Assembly (NCBI GenBank): GCA_019235595.1
Contig: JAFAKI010000387.1
Span: forward strand, 1-13,750
Length of the DNA stretch: 13,750 nucleotides
From: Mucilaginibacter sp.
GTDB taxonomy: Bacteria > Bacteroidota > Bacteroidia > Sphingobacteriales > Sphingobacteriaceae
Direction: 5' to 3'
Every line of letters begins with the position of its first letter. The first letter of the stretch is position 1. This document shows positions 6,749-13,187 of the stretch, one piece after another. The translations under genes and the position numbers were made by a program. The notes under the pieces were generated by a model. It was not told the DNA's origin, did not search any database, and saw only the letters and a program-made list of their open reading frames with translations.

Positions 6749-7561
6749 ATGGAACGGACCACCGAAAAGGACTCTCACTATAATAACCTGGAGCAAATGC
6801 CGGTGTCTGAGATTCTTAGAAACATTAATAACGAAGACCATACTGTGCCTGATGCCGTTGCTGAGGCACTTCCGCAAATAGAAAAGCTGGTTGAAATAAC
6901 TGCCGAAAAGATGAAAAATGGCGGACGCTTGTTTTACTTCGGCGCAGGGACCAGTGGCAGATTAGGGGTAGTTGATGCTTCAGAATGCCCGCCTACATTC
7001 GGCGTACCGTTTGACATGGTGGTGGGCCTGATAGCAGGAGGGGACGGCGCCATTCGGAAAGCAGTAGAGTTTGCCGAAGATGATATGGAGCAAGCCTGGA
7101 GAGACCTGTCGGCATACCATATCAGCGAACGCGATGTGGTGGTGGGTATTGCCGCATCGGGCACTACACCTTATGTGATCGGCGGCTTGCGGATGGCTAA
7201 TGAAAGAGGCATTGTGACAGGCTGTATTGTATGTAATACAGGCAGTCCGGTGGCAGCAGAAGCCAGATATCCGGTTGAGGTAGTAACCGGGCCTGAATTT
7301 GTGACAGGCTCGACCCGTATGAAAGCCGGAACGGCACAAAAGTTGGTGCTGAATATGCTGAGTACCTCTGTTATGATTCAGTTGGGGCGTGTAAAAGGTA
7401 ACAAAATGGTGGATATGCAGCTGACAAACAATAAACTGGTCGACCGAGGTACGCGTATGGTGATGAACTACACTGGCCTGAGTGAAACGGAAGCTGCTGA
7501 ACTATTGATGAAATACGGAAGCGTGCGTAGGGCAGTTGAAGTGCATATGCAGGGGGAGTAG
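6749..7561 (+). CDS. murQ: N-acetylmuramic acid 6-phosphate etherase MurQ
   Basis: A 270-residue SIS-domain protein. MurQ cleaves the ether bond of MurNAc-6-phosphate to give GlcNAc-6-phosphate and D-lactate in the cytoplasm during peptidoglycan recycling. The sugar-phosphate loop FGAGTSGRLG is at about 64-73, followed by DASECPPTFG, where Glu79 corresponds to the catalytic Glu83 of the E. coli enzyme. Glu110 corresponds to Glu114, with the same 31-residue spacing. The MurQ signature PEFVTGSTRMKAGTAQK is also present. The protein lacks the roughly 30-residue C-terminal tail of the E. coli enzyme, as I expect for this phylum. No neighbouring anmK or amgK kinase gene is visible. The stop codon TAG overlaps the first base of a hairpin repeat. 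Confidence 0.96.
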   Translation: MERTTEKDSHYNNLEQMPVSEILRNINNEDHTVPDAVAEALPQIEKLVEITAEKMKNGGRLFYFGAGTSGRLGVVDASECPPTFGVPFDMVVGLIAGGDGAIRKAVEFAEDDMEQAWRDLSAYHISERDVVVGIAASGTTPYVIGGLRMANERGIVTGCIVCNTGSPVAAEARYPVEVVTGPEFVTGSTRMKAGTAQKLVLNMLSTSVMIQLGRVKGNKMVDMQLTNNKLVDRGTRMVMNYTGLSETEAAELLMKYGSVRRAVEVHMQGE

Positions 7562-7664
7562 ATGTGCAGATGGTTTGGATGTGCAGATATGCAAATGAGG
7601 AGATGTGCGGATGAATATCTTAATTGACTAACAAATTATTTGCACATCTACATATCCGCACATT
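7561..7664. repeat. GATGTGCA-type hairpin repeat after murQ
   Basis: Begins with the G of the murQ TAG stop. 8-nt units GATGTGCA, GATATGCA, AATGAGGA, GATGTGCG run along the left arm. ATGTGCAGATATG (7579-7591) pairs 12 of 13 with 7651-7663. After a bulge, AGATGTGC (7601-7608) pairs perfectly with 7642-7649 and continues for six more A-U and G-U pairs. The block 7586-7612 matches the 27-nt block in the other two copies at 23 positions. Confidence 0.82.
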
Positions 7665-7737
7665 GAAATGGATGCTTGAACGATTTCATAATTGAATTAA
7701 AAGGCTCTCCGCTGAGAGAGTAGGAAGGGTTGATTTA

Positions 7738-8304
7738 ATGCACGAGATAGAGCCATATTATAAATGGAGAGATGATTACATCGCATCGGAAGATGAGTTT
7801 TCACCTTTTTATGCGACGGAGTATAGCGAGTTTGAGTACGATAAACAAGTATACAATTACCTGCTGCATCCGCAATGGGACTCCTTTGGCTCTAATACCT
7901 TATACCTGAAAGTTCTTTTTGCCGATTATGAACGCGGCTATACCATCATAGAGTTTATAGGCGAATGGAACGATGCAATAAGCAACGACATCATGCTCCT
8001 AAAACGCGAACTGCTGGAATTGATGATGGATAATGGGATTAACAAATTTGTTCTGATAGGCGAAAATGTGCTTAATTTCCATACATCGGACGATTGTTAT
8101 TACGAAGAGTGGTTCCAGGAAGTGGAGGATGGCTGGATCGCCGGGGTTAATTTTCGTCAGCATGTGATCGACGAATTTAAACGTAACAATATCGACTACT
8201 ATATCAACTTCGGCGGCGAACTGGACGATATGATCTGGCGTAACCTTAAACCCCTGCAATTCTTCAAAAAAGTAGAGGAGCAACTCATCAAAAGACTGAA
8301 CTGA
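7738..8304 (+). CDS. Uncharacterised acidic 188-aa protein
   Basis: I do not recognise a characterised family. The protein is acidic and aromatic-rich (MHEIEPYYKWRDDY, EFSPFYATEYSEFEYDKQVY), has no signal peptide or membrane segment and is probably cytosolic. The middle (about 55-145) alternates beta-like and helical segments (LYLKVLFADYERGYTIIEFI, NKFVLIGENVLNFH) that could form a compact alpha/beta fold. The C-terminus has a basic helix (LKPLQFFKKVEEQLIKRLN). A purine-rich ribosome site, AGGAAGG, at 7722-7728 lies 9 nt before the ATG and supports this start strongly; it is the best Shine-Dalgarno in the window. The gene is enclosed by two GATGTGCA hairpin repeats, and its TGA stop overlaps the downstream one. 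A conserved Bacteroidota protein of unknown function is the safest label. Confidence 0.82.
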   Translation: MHEIEPYYKWRDDYIASEDEFSPFYATEYSEFEYDKQVYNYLLHPQWDSFGSNTLYLKVLFADYERGYTIIEFIGEWNDAISNDIMLLKRELLELMMDNGINKFVLIGENVLNFHTSDDCYYEEWFQEVEDGWIAGVNFRQHVIDEFKRNNIDYYINFGGELDDMIWRNLKPLQFFKKVEEQLIKRLN

Positions 8305-8395
8305 TGTGCAAATTTGCGGATGTGCAGATGTGCAAATGAGTAGATGTGCAAATGAATTAATTAAAATAATCTGCACATCTGCATATTCGCACATC
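8303..8395. repeat. GATGTGCA-type hairpin repeat after the 188-aa gene
   Basis: Starts inside the TGA stop codon (8302-8304). The outer arms 8303-8329 and 8369-8395 pair at 24 of 27 positions. The left side is a strict 8-nt register of GATGTGCA units alternating with AATTTGCG or AATGAGTA. This is the longest stem of the family in the window and is followed by AAAAAATTAA. Confidence 0.85.
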
Positions 8396-8443
8396 AAAAA
8401 ATTAACTAGTTTCGTATAAATAAAAAATCAATTTTTATAAAAA

Positions 8444-9184
8444 ATGGAAAATCAAAACCAGGATTACACTTATCAGAATGTAGTCCAGATAGAAGACGCG
8501 GATCAGTCGCGCAAGTTTATAGCAAGTGTATTTTTATGGATGTTTGTAGCTTTAGGTTTATCAGCTGCCTTTGCATATGTATTTTCAGTCACGCCTTCTT
8601 TGTTAGCGTTGATATTTGATATTACGCCTACGGGAATTCATTTTACCGGCCTAGGTCTTCTCGCCATGTTTGCTCCTTTAGTATTTGTATTAATAATGCG
8701 ATTTGGGATGAACCGTATCTCTTATGGAGTGCTCACAATATTGTTTATTGCTTATGCGGCGATTACGGGGATTAGTCTTACTATTATTCTCTTGTATTTT
8801 ACAGCTTCATCAGTGTTAGGAGTATTCTTGACCACATCTGTTGTATTTGGCATAATGGCAATAGCTGGATACACTACAAACACTGACTTAACCAAATTTG
8901 GATCAATCTTGATAATGTTACTTATCGGAATCATTGTCGCAACATTGTTGAACGCATTGCTTCTACATGATTCTGGCTTGGCTATGTTAATCAATTACAT
9001 TGGTGTTGCAGTATTTGTCGGTCTTACCGCTTATCACGTTCAAAAATTGAAAAGAATAGGTGCCGGCATCGAATATGGTGACGCATCTACTAAGAAGTTA
9101 GCATTAATGGGTGGTTTAACCCTTTATCTCGATTTCATAAATTTATTCATTAGATTGATGTTAATTTTCGGCAGAAGAAGATAA
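8444..9184 (+). CDS. Bax inhibitor-1 / YccA family membrane protein
   Basis: A 246-residue integral inner-membrane protein with about seven hydrophobic helices after a polar N-terminus of roughly 24 residues. The C-terminal BI-1 signature LYLDFINLF is at about 227-235. BI-1 proteins are pH-sensitive calcium leak channels or modulators of membrane protease activity. In the family a conserved aspartate sits in the AYDxQK segment of helix 6 and forms a pair with the Asp of the LYLDF segment (Asp171-Asp195 in B. subtilis YetJ). Here that segment reads AYHVQKLK, so the first Asp is His198 (codon CAC), while Asp230 is kept. By eye the gene is more AT-rich in codon choice than era, der or murQ. A strong terminator follows at 9211, so it is likely a monocistronic unit. 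Confidence 0.92.
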   Translation: MENQNQDYTYQNVVQIEDADQSRKFIASVFLWMFVALGLSAAFAYVFSVTPSLLALIFDITPTGIHFTGLGLLAMFAPLVFVLIMRFGMNRISYGVLTILFIAYAAITGISLTIILLYFTASSVLGVFLTTSVVFGIMAIAGYTTNTDLTKFGSILIMLLIGIIVATLLNALLLHDSGLAMLINYIGVAVFVGLTAYHVQKLKRIGAGIEYGDASTKKLALMGGLTLYLDFINLFIRLMLIFGRRR

Positions 9185-9210
9185 AAGCAATTAATCTTAA
9201 AATTTTTAAG

Positions 9211-9242
9211 ATCCCGGTTATACTCAATAACCGGGATTTTTT
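9211..9242 (+). terminator. Rho-independent terminator after the BI-1 gene
   Basis: Perfect 11-bp stem ATCCCGGTTAT/ATAACCGGGAT with loop ACTCA, followed by a T6 run (9237-9242). Classical intrinsic terminator 26 bp after the stop codon. Confidence 0.92.
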
Positions 9243-9263
9243 GCTTTATAGTATGCTGATTGC

Positions 9264-9293
9264 TTGATATTTAGAAATAAGGTTGTATTTTTA
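9264..9293 (+). promoter_or_regulatory. Candidate promoter for the 180-aa exported protein gene
   Basis: TTG at 9264-9266, a 19-bp spacer and TATTTTTA at 9286-9293 (one mismatch to TAnnTTTG). It lies between the upstream terminator and the GTG start at 9334, giving a leader of roughly 35 nt. Confidence 0.4.
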
Positions 9294-9333
9294 GCTAATT
9301 ATCAACCTGTAAAACATCGGTTTCTATCGTTTC

Positions 9334-9876
9334 GTGAAGAGACTTTTAGCTATATCCCTGCTTTTGGTGCACCTGTACAGCTTATACGGGCATACGGCAT
9401 TGTATTTTTATTCCCTTTACAGGTCGGATAAATTGTTTAACGAACAGATCAGCATGGATAAATATAGCCTTGATGATTTGGTATCCGTTAAAGTCCCGGT
9501 TAAAATGCCCACTATCGATGACTGGAATGATTATGTACCCATTGCCGGGCAGGTGCAGTTTCAGAACAACAGCTACAATTACGTTAAAATGAGGATGACA
9601 AAGGATACCCTTTACCTGATGTGTATCCCCAATTATAAAAAGACGAGGCTTATCAGCCAGAATATTATTAATGCACGTAAAATTGCCGATATTCCGAATA
9701 GTAAAAAGGATCATGTGCCATTTGGTAAGTTAAGCACCTTGAGCGACTATAACTGCCAGGTAGTAAAATATCTTTTTATTATTCCTGTTGCCACCTTAAA
9801 AACAAACAATCCCGATATCAATTCTGGTATTATTGATCATACGCTCCCTAGTCCCGCCCCACCACCTAAGTGCTGA
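9334..9876 (+). CDS. Small exported/membrane-anchored protein of unknown function
   Basis: A 180-residue protein starting at GTG (MKRLLAISLLLVHLYSLYGH), a typical Sec signal peptide or N-terminal anchor covering about 1-26, so the remainder is probably periplasmic. The central part (about 45-110) contains KVPVKMP, then DYVPIAGQVQFQNNSYNYVK and TKDTLYLMCIPNYKKTRL. This pattern resembles a family of small exported Bacteroidota proteins I have seen described only as hypothetical. There is a late hydrophobic stretch (YLFIIPVATL) and a proline-rich end closing in PPPKC. The GTG start is chosen because it places the signal peptide correctly and no better ATG exists. The next gene is 245 bp downstream, so co-transcription is uncertain. 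Confidence 0.75.
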   Translation: MKRLLAISLLLVHLYSLYGHTALYFYSLYRSDKLFNEQISMDKYSLDDLVSVKVPVKMPTIDDWNDYVPIAGQVQFQNNSYNYVKMRMTKDTLYLMCIPNYKKTRLISQNIINARKIADIPNSKKDHVPFGKLSTLSDYNCQVVKYLFIIPVATLKTNNPDINSGIIDHTLPSPAPPPKC

Positions 9877-10121
9877 TTCTCTAGTCAAATTTTTCGGGAA
9901 TAGTTATGTTTAGCCAATAGCTGTCTGTTTGCTGTGCTCTGTTCTTTTCTGGCATAATTGCCCAGAACAAAGATGTTAAACAAACTAGCCCAATTCGCCT
10001 GTATTTGCGCAGACCAATTCTGTGCCACAGATCAGGCTTAGAAAATCGAAATCTTATTTAGATGCATCGCTTTTCACCTGCGTCAACTTGGGTGTTAGGT
10101 GATAAAATAGCACTTAAAACA

Positions 10122-12386
10122 ATGAAACTTAAAAAACATATACCTAAAGTAATTATCTCGGCGGTTGCCCTACTCGGTATAACCGGGTTTATTGCATATC
10201 GCAATGCAGAGCCCTCGCCCCATGCACAAATGGTCGAGCTGCTACGCGCCCTGGTAAAGCGCAACAACAACGTGGCCAATCCTTTTAATGCAAACCCAAA
10301 GCTGGCTTATATCGACTCGCTCTTAAATCGGCCTGGTAATAGCCAGAATATTTATTCGCTGAAATCAAAAGCTCCTTTATTGCTAAAAGAAGGGCAGGAA
10401 CAAAAGGCCGTCGACATCTATGAAAACCTGATGAATAAGATGGACTTCGACGCCGTCAATGAGATGCTCCCGGACATGGGCATTGCTTATATGCGTTTAG
10501 GTGAGCGTAGCAACTGCATGCTCAACCATACGGGTTCGTCCTGCATCTTTCCGATAAAAGATGAGGGCGTTCATCGTATTAAAACAGGTTCGCAAAAGGC
10601 CATCCAGACATACGAAACTATATTAAGAGCTAATCCAGGAGATTTGACTTCACGTTGGCTGCTGAATGTAGCCTTTATGACACTCGGCACCTACCCACAA
10701 GCTGTGCCAAAAGAGTTTTTGATCCCTAACCTCGATGCAGATACCGGGTATAAAGTGAAACCGTTTACCGATATGGCTGCCGATCTTGGCCTTAATATTT
10801 TTGGACGCGCCGGCGGTGTTATTATTGATGATTTTAATAACGACGGCTACCTCGATATCGTTACGTCCGGTTGGGACCTAACCGATCCTATGCATTATTT
10901 CCAGAATAATCAGGACGGGACATTTACTGATGTTACCGAACAGAGCGGTCTGAAAGGAATAACCGGAGGCTTGAATATTCAGCAGTTGGATTACAATAAC
11001 GATGGCAATCTTGACATTTTCGTTTTAAGGGGCGCCTGGAATACCGAAGGTTTTGGAAATCAGCCGAGCTCGTTGTTGCGAAATAACGGCGACGGCACTT
11101 TTACGGATGTTACAATACCAAGCGGACTATTGTTTTTTCATCCAACACAGGCTGCTACCTGGGCCGATTTTAATAACGACGGCTACCTGGATGTGTTTAT
11201 CGGCGCCGAAAACTCCGGTGGTATGGATGCTGGAGGTACCCATGTGTGTATGTTATATATTAATAATGGCGACGGCACTTTTACTAACGTAACAGATAAT
11301 GCGCATTGTAACCTGGCTGCGTATGTAAAGGGAGTAACATCTGCCGATTACAACAACGACGGCTGGCCCGACATATTTATATCGACAATGGATGGTTATA
11401 AATACCTTTTAAAAAACACGGGCAAACCCGGGAAAGAGGTGCAATTTGAAGATGTTTCCATACCTGCGGGCTTTGGCAAAAATAACGAACCCACCTTTAC
11501 CACCTGGTTTTTTGACTATAATAATGATGGTTGGCCCGATATAATGGTTAGCGACTATAACAACAGAATGAATAAGCCGCTGGGTTATTTCGCTGCCGCT
11601 GAAGGTATGGGCAAGCCAGTTCCAAAAATGGGGAATGTGTTTTTATACCGCAATAACCATGACGGTACTTTTACCGAAGTGACCAACGAGGTAGGCCTAA
11701 ATAAAGTGGTTTACAGTATGGGGGCTAATTTTGGCGATATTGATAACGATGGTTACCCCGATATGTACTTTGGCACCGGGAACCCCGATTTCCGGTCGTT
11801 GGTGCCGAATAAGCTGTTCAAAAATATAGATGGTAAACGATTTGCTGATGTGACGACTTCGTCGCGCACAGGTAATTTGCAGAAAGGACATGGCGTAGCT
11901 TTTGCTGATTTGCGGAACACAGGTATTCAGGACATCTTTGTAGAAATGGGCGGAGCTTATAAAGGCGATTCTTATAACAGTTCGCTATATGTAAATCCCG
12001 GTCAGAATAATAACAATTGGATAGCCTTAAAACTGGAGGGTGTAAAGGCAAACCGTTGCGCCATAGGCAGCCATATTAAAGTGACCTTTACGGAAAACGG
12101 CGTAAAAAGGAGCGTTTATAAAGATGTTAACTCGGGTGGTAGTTTTGGCTCGTCGCCATTACGGCAGGAGATCGGAATTGGCCAGGCTAAATGGATTGAT
12201 GATATCGAAATCAGATGGGCTGGCAGTCAAACCATACAACGTTTCAAAAATTTAGCGCCCAACCAGTTTTTGCATATCACGGAGGGCGATGATAAACCAA
12301 TTGCTATGCATCTGAAAAAATTAACATTCAAGCATAAGGCAGGCATCCCGATGTGTATGCCTGCGAATGCCAGTATAAATAAATAA
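10122..12386 (+). CDS. CRTAC1-like protein with FG-GAP (VCBS) repeats and ASPIC/UnbV domain
   Basis: I choose the ATG at 10122 (754 aa). It gives MKLKKHIPKVIISAVALLGI, a classic signal anchor, whereas the in-frame ATG at 10062 adds 20 residues ahead of it. About residues 60-200 form a helical TPR-like region with the conserved NHTGSSCIFPI stretch. Six calcium-binding-type loops follow: DFNNDGYLD (237), DYNNDGNLD (290), DFNNDGYLD (349), DYNNDGWPD (409 and 465) and DIDNDGYPD (539), alternating with NNGDGTFTxVT strands as in an integrin-like beta-propeller. A seventh, degenerate loop (DLRNTGIQD) is near 597. The C-terminal part from about 631 (NWIALKLEGV to FLHIT) is an ASPIC/UnbV domain. The protein is probably periplasmic or cell-surface and binds calcium; its partner or substrate is unknown. 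Confidence 0.9.
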   Translation: MKLKKHIPKVIISAVALLGITGFIAYRNAEPSPHAQMVELLRALVKRNNNVANPFNANPKLAYIDSLLNRPGNSQNIYSLKSKAPLLLKEGQEQKAVDIYENLMNKMDFDAVNEMLPDMGIAYMRLGERSNCMLNHTGSSCIFPIKDEGVHRIKTGSQKAIQTYETILRANPGDLTSRWLLNVAFMTLGTYPQAVPKEFLIPNLDADTGYKVKPFTDMAADLGLNIFGRAGGVIIDDFNNDGYLDIVTSGWDLTDPMHYFQNNQDGTFTDVTEQSGLKGITGGLNIQQLDYNNDGNLDIFVLRGAWNTEGFGNQPSSLLRNNGDGTFTDVTIPSGLLFFHPTQAATWADFNNDGYLDVFIGAENSGGMDAGGTHVCMLYINNGDGTFTNVTDNAHCNLAAYVKGVTSADYNNDGWPDIFISTMDGYKYLLKNTGKPGKEVQFEDVSIPAGFGKNNEPTFTTWFFDYNNDGWPDIMVSDYNNRMNKPLGYFAAAEGMGKPVPKMGNVFLYRNNHDGTFTEVTNEVGLNKVVYSMGANFGDIDNDGYPDMYFGTGNPDFRSLVPNKLFKNIDGKRFADVTTSSRTGNLQKGHGVAFADLRNTGIQDIFVEMGGAYKGDSYNSSLYVNPGQNNNNWIALKLEGVKANRCAIGSHIKVTFTENGVKRSVYKDVNSGGSFGSSPLRQEIGIGQAKWIDDIEIRWAGSQTIQRFKNLAPNQFLHITEGDDKPIAMHLKKLTFKHKAGIPMCMPANASINK

Positions 12387-12459
12387 ACAATTATTGTAGT
12401 AATATGTTAACCATAAGCAAAATAACACTTATATTTAAGACATATTTAACCTTAAAACC

Positions 12460-12834
12460 ATGAAGAAAATTTTGTTAATATGCTGTTTGTTTATCGGATT
12501 AACAGCAGTACGCGCCCAAAGTACCCACCCTTCGGTTGGTAACCCCGTAGAAAAAGCCAAAGGCTTACAAAAAGAGTTAAAACTAACCGATACTCAGACT
12601 GAGAAAATAACGGCCATTTATAAGGAATCTTCTGAAAAATTTGAGAAAATTAAAAAAGATGAAAAGGGAAATACAAACAGAATGATGGTAGCCATACGCC
12701 CTTTGCGCGAAGCTACTGTTAAAAAAATAAAGGCCGTATTAACCCCTGCCCAGGCAGCCAAATATGATAAGCTAGTAAAAGATACCAAAGGCGGCGGTAA
12801 CGGTTGGAGCGATGGGTGGAGCGCTACAAATTAA
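12460..12834 (+). CDS. Exported LTxxQ-motif (Spy/CpxP-like) small protein
   Basis: A 124-residue protein with a clear Sec signal peptide (MKKILLICCLFIGLTAVRA, likely cut before Gln20). The mature part is lysine-rich and helical, with two LTxxQ motifs: LTDTQ at 42-46 and LTPAQ at 94-98. This spacing is the hallmark of the Spy/CpxP-like periplasmic proteins, which are ATP-independent chaperones or stress sensors in Proteobacteria. In Bacteroidota such proteins are common and mostly uncharacterised, so chaperone function is inference. The tail is glycine/tryptophan-rich (GGGNGWSDGWSATN), which is unusual for this fold. The start lies 73 bp after the CRTAC1-like gene stop on the same strand; co-transcription is possible. 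It ends before a strong bidirectional terminator. Confidence 0.85.
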   Translation: MKKILLICCLFIGLTAVRAQSTHPSVGNPVEKAKGLQKELKLTDTQTEKITAIYKESSEKFEKIKKDEKGNTNRMMVAIRPLREATVKKIKAVLTPAQAAKYDKLVKDTKGGGNGWSDGWSATN

Positions 12835-12853
12835 CAAAGACTAAAACATAAAG

Positions 12854-12878
12854 AAAATGCCCCGAGAGGGGCATTTTT
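12854..12878. terminator. Bidirectional rho-independent terminator
   Basis: Perfect 10-bp stem AAAATGCCCC/GGGGCATTTT with a GAGA loop, followed by T residues on the plus strand and by TTTTCTTTATGTTTT on the minus strand. It sits between the convergent LTxxQ gene and the small membrane protein gene and can serve both. Confidence 0.92.
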
Positions 12879-12891
12879 ATTTCCTGTCTGT

Positions 12892-13089
12892 TTACTGCTT
12901 CTTCAGCTTAGAAAGCCTGATGATGATGAGCACAAGCGGCACAAGCATAATAACACATGACGCCGAAGCAATTACTATACGCCAGGTTTGATGCTCATGG
13001 ATGCCATTGATGATGCTATTTACATTCACGATCATCATTCCGACGAAGATGACCATGATCAGTACTAATAATGTCTTTGGTGATCCCAT
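12892..13089 (-). CDS. Small two-helix membrane protein
   Basis: A 65-residue hydrophobic protein. Two membrane segments are visible: about residues 7-27 (LLVLIMVIFVGMMIVNVNSI) and about 38-58 (IVIASASCVIMLVPLVLIII), linked by a short polar turn (NGIHEHQTWR) and ending in a basic tail (RLSKLKKQ) that is probably cytoplasmic. No family is recognised. Its reality is supported by the terminator just after its stop, the terminator just before its start at 13114-13142 and the absence of any competing frame. It starts with ATG at 13089 without a clear ribosome site. Confidence 0.65.
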   Translation of the reverse strand: MGSPKTLLVLIMVIFVGMMIVNVNSIINGIHEHQTWRIVIASASCVIMLVPLVLIIIRLSKLKKQ

Positions 13090-13113
13090 ATGCTAAGTTA
13101 CTACTTAAAAACA

Positions 13114-13142
13114 AAAGCCCTGATGAATTTCATCTGGGCTTT
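13114..13142 (-). terminator. Terminator hairpin downstream of pdhB
   Basis: Stem AAAGCCC/GGGCTTT, one T-T mismatch, then GATGA/TCATC with a 3-nt loop. On the minus strand it runs into GTTTTTAAG, giving a U-rich tail. It would stop transcription of the pyruvate dehydrogenase gene before the small membrane-protein gene. Confidence 0.78.
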
Positions 13143-13157
13143 GATATTTTATTAACT

Positions 13158-13187
13158 CCCTCTCCCTTGGAGAGGGTCGGGGTGAGG
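13158..13187. repeat. CCCTCTCC-CTT-GGAGAGGG hairpin repeat next to the pdhB stop
   Basis: Perfect 8-bp palindromic stem (13158-13165 with 13169-13176), loop CTT, followed by TCGGGGTGAGG that ends one base before the pdhB stop codon. The motif resembles a GC-rich dispersed hairpin element I have seen in many bacterial genomes. Its GC content contrasts with the surrounding AT-rich intergenic DNA. Confidence 0.65.

Noticed and set aside
7705..7718. Small hairpin CTCTC-CGCT-GAGAG before the 188-aa gene as a riboswitch or terminator
   Set aside because: Only five base pairs, no U tract and no recognisable aptamer.
7561..8395. CRISPR array as explanation for the GATGTGCA repeats
   Set aside because: Units are 8 nt in register without unique spacers, arms are inverted to form single hairpins, and no cas genes are present.
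10062..10121. Upstream in-frame ATG of the CRTAC1-like gene
   Set aside because: It would put 20 polar residues ahead of a typical signal anchor; the ATG at 10122 gives a normal export signal.
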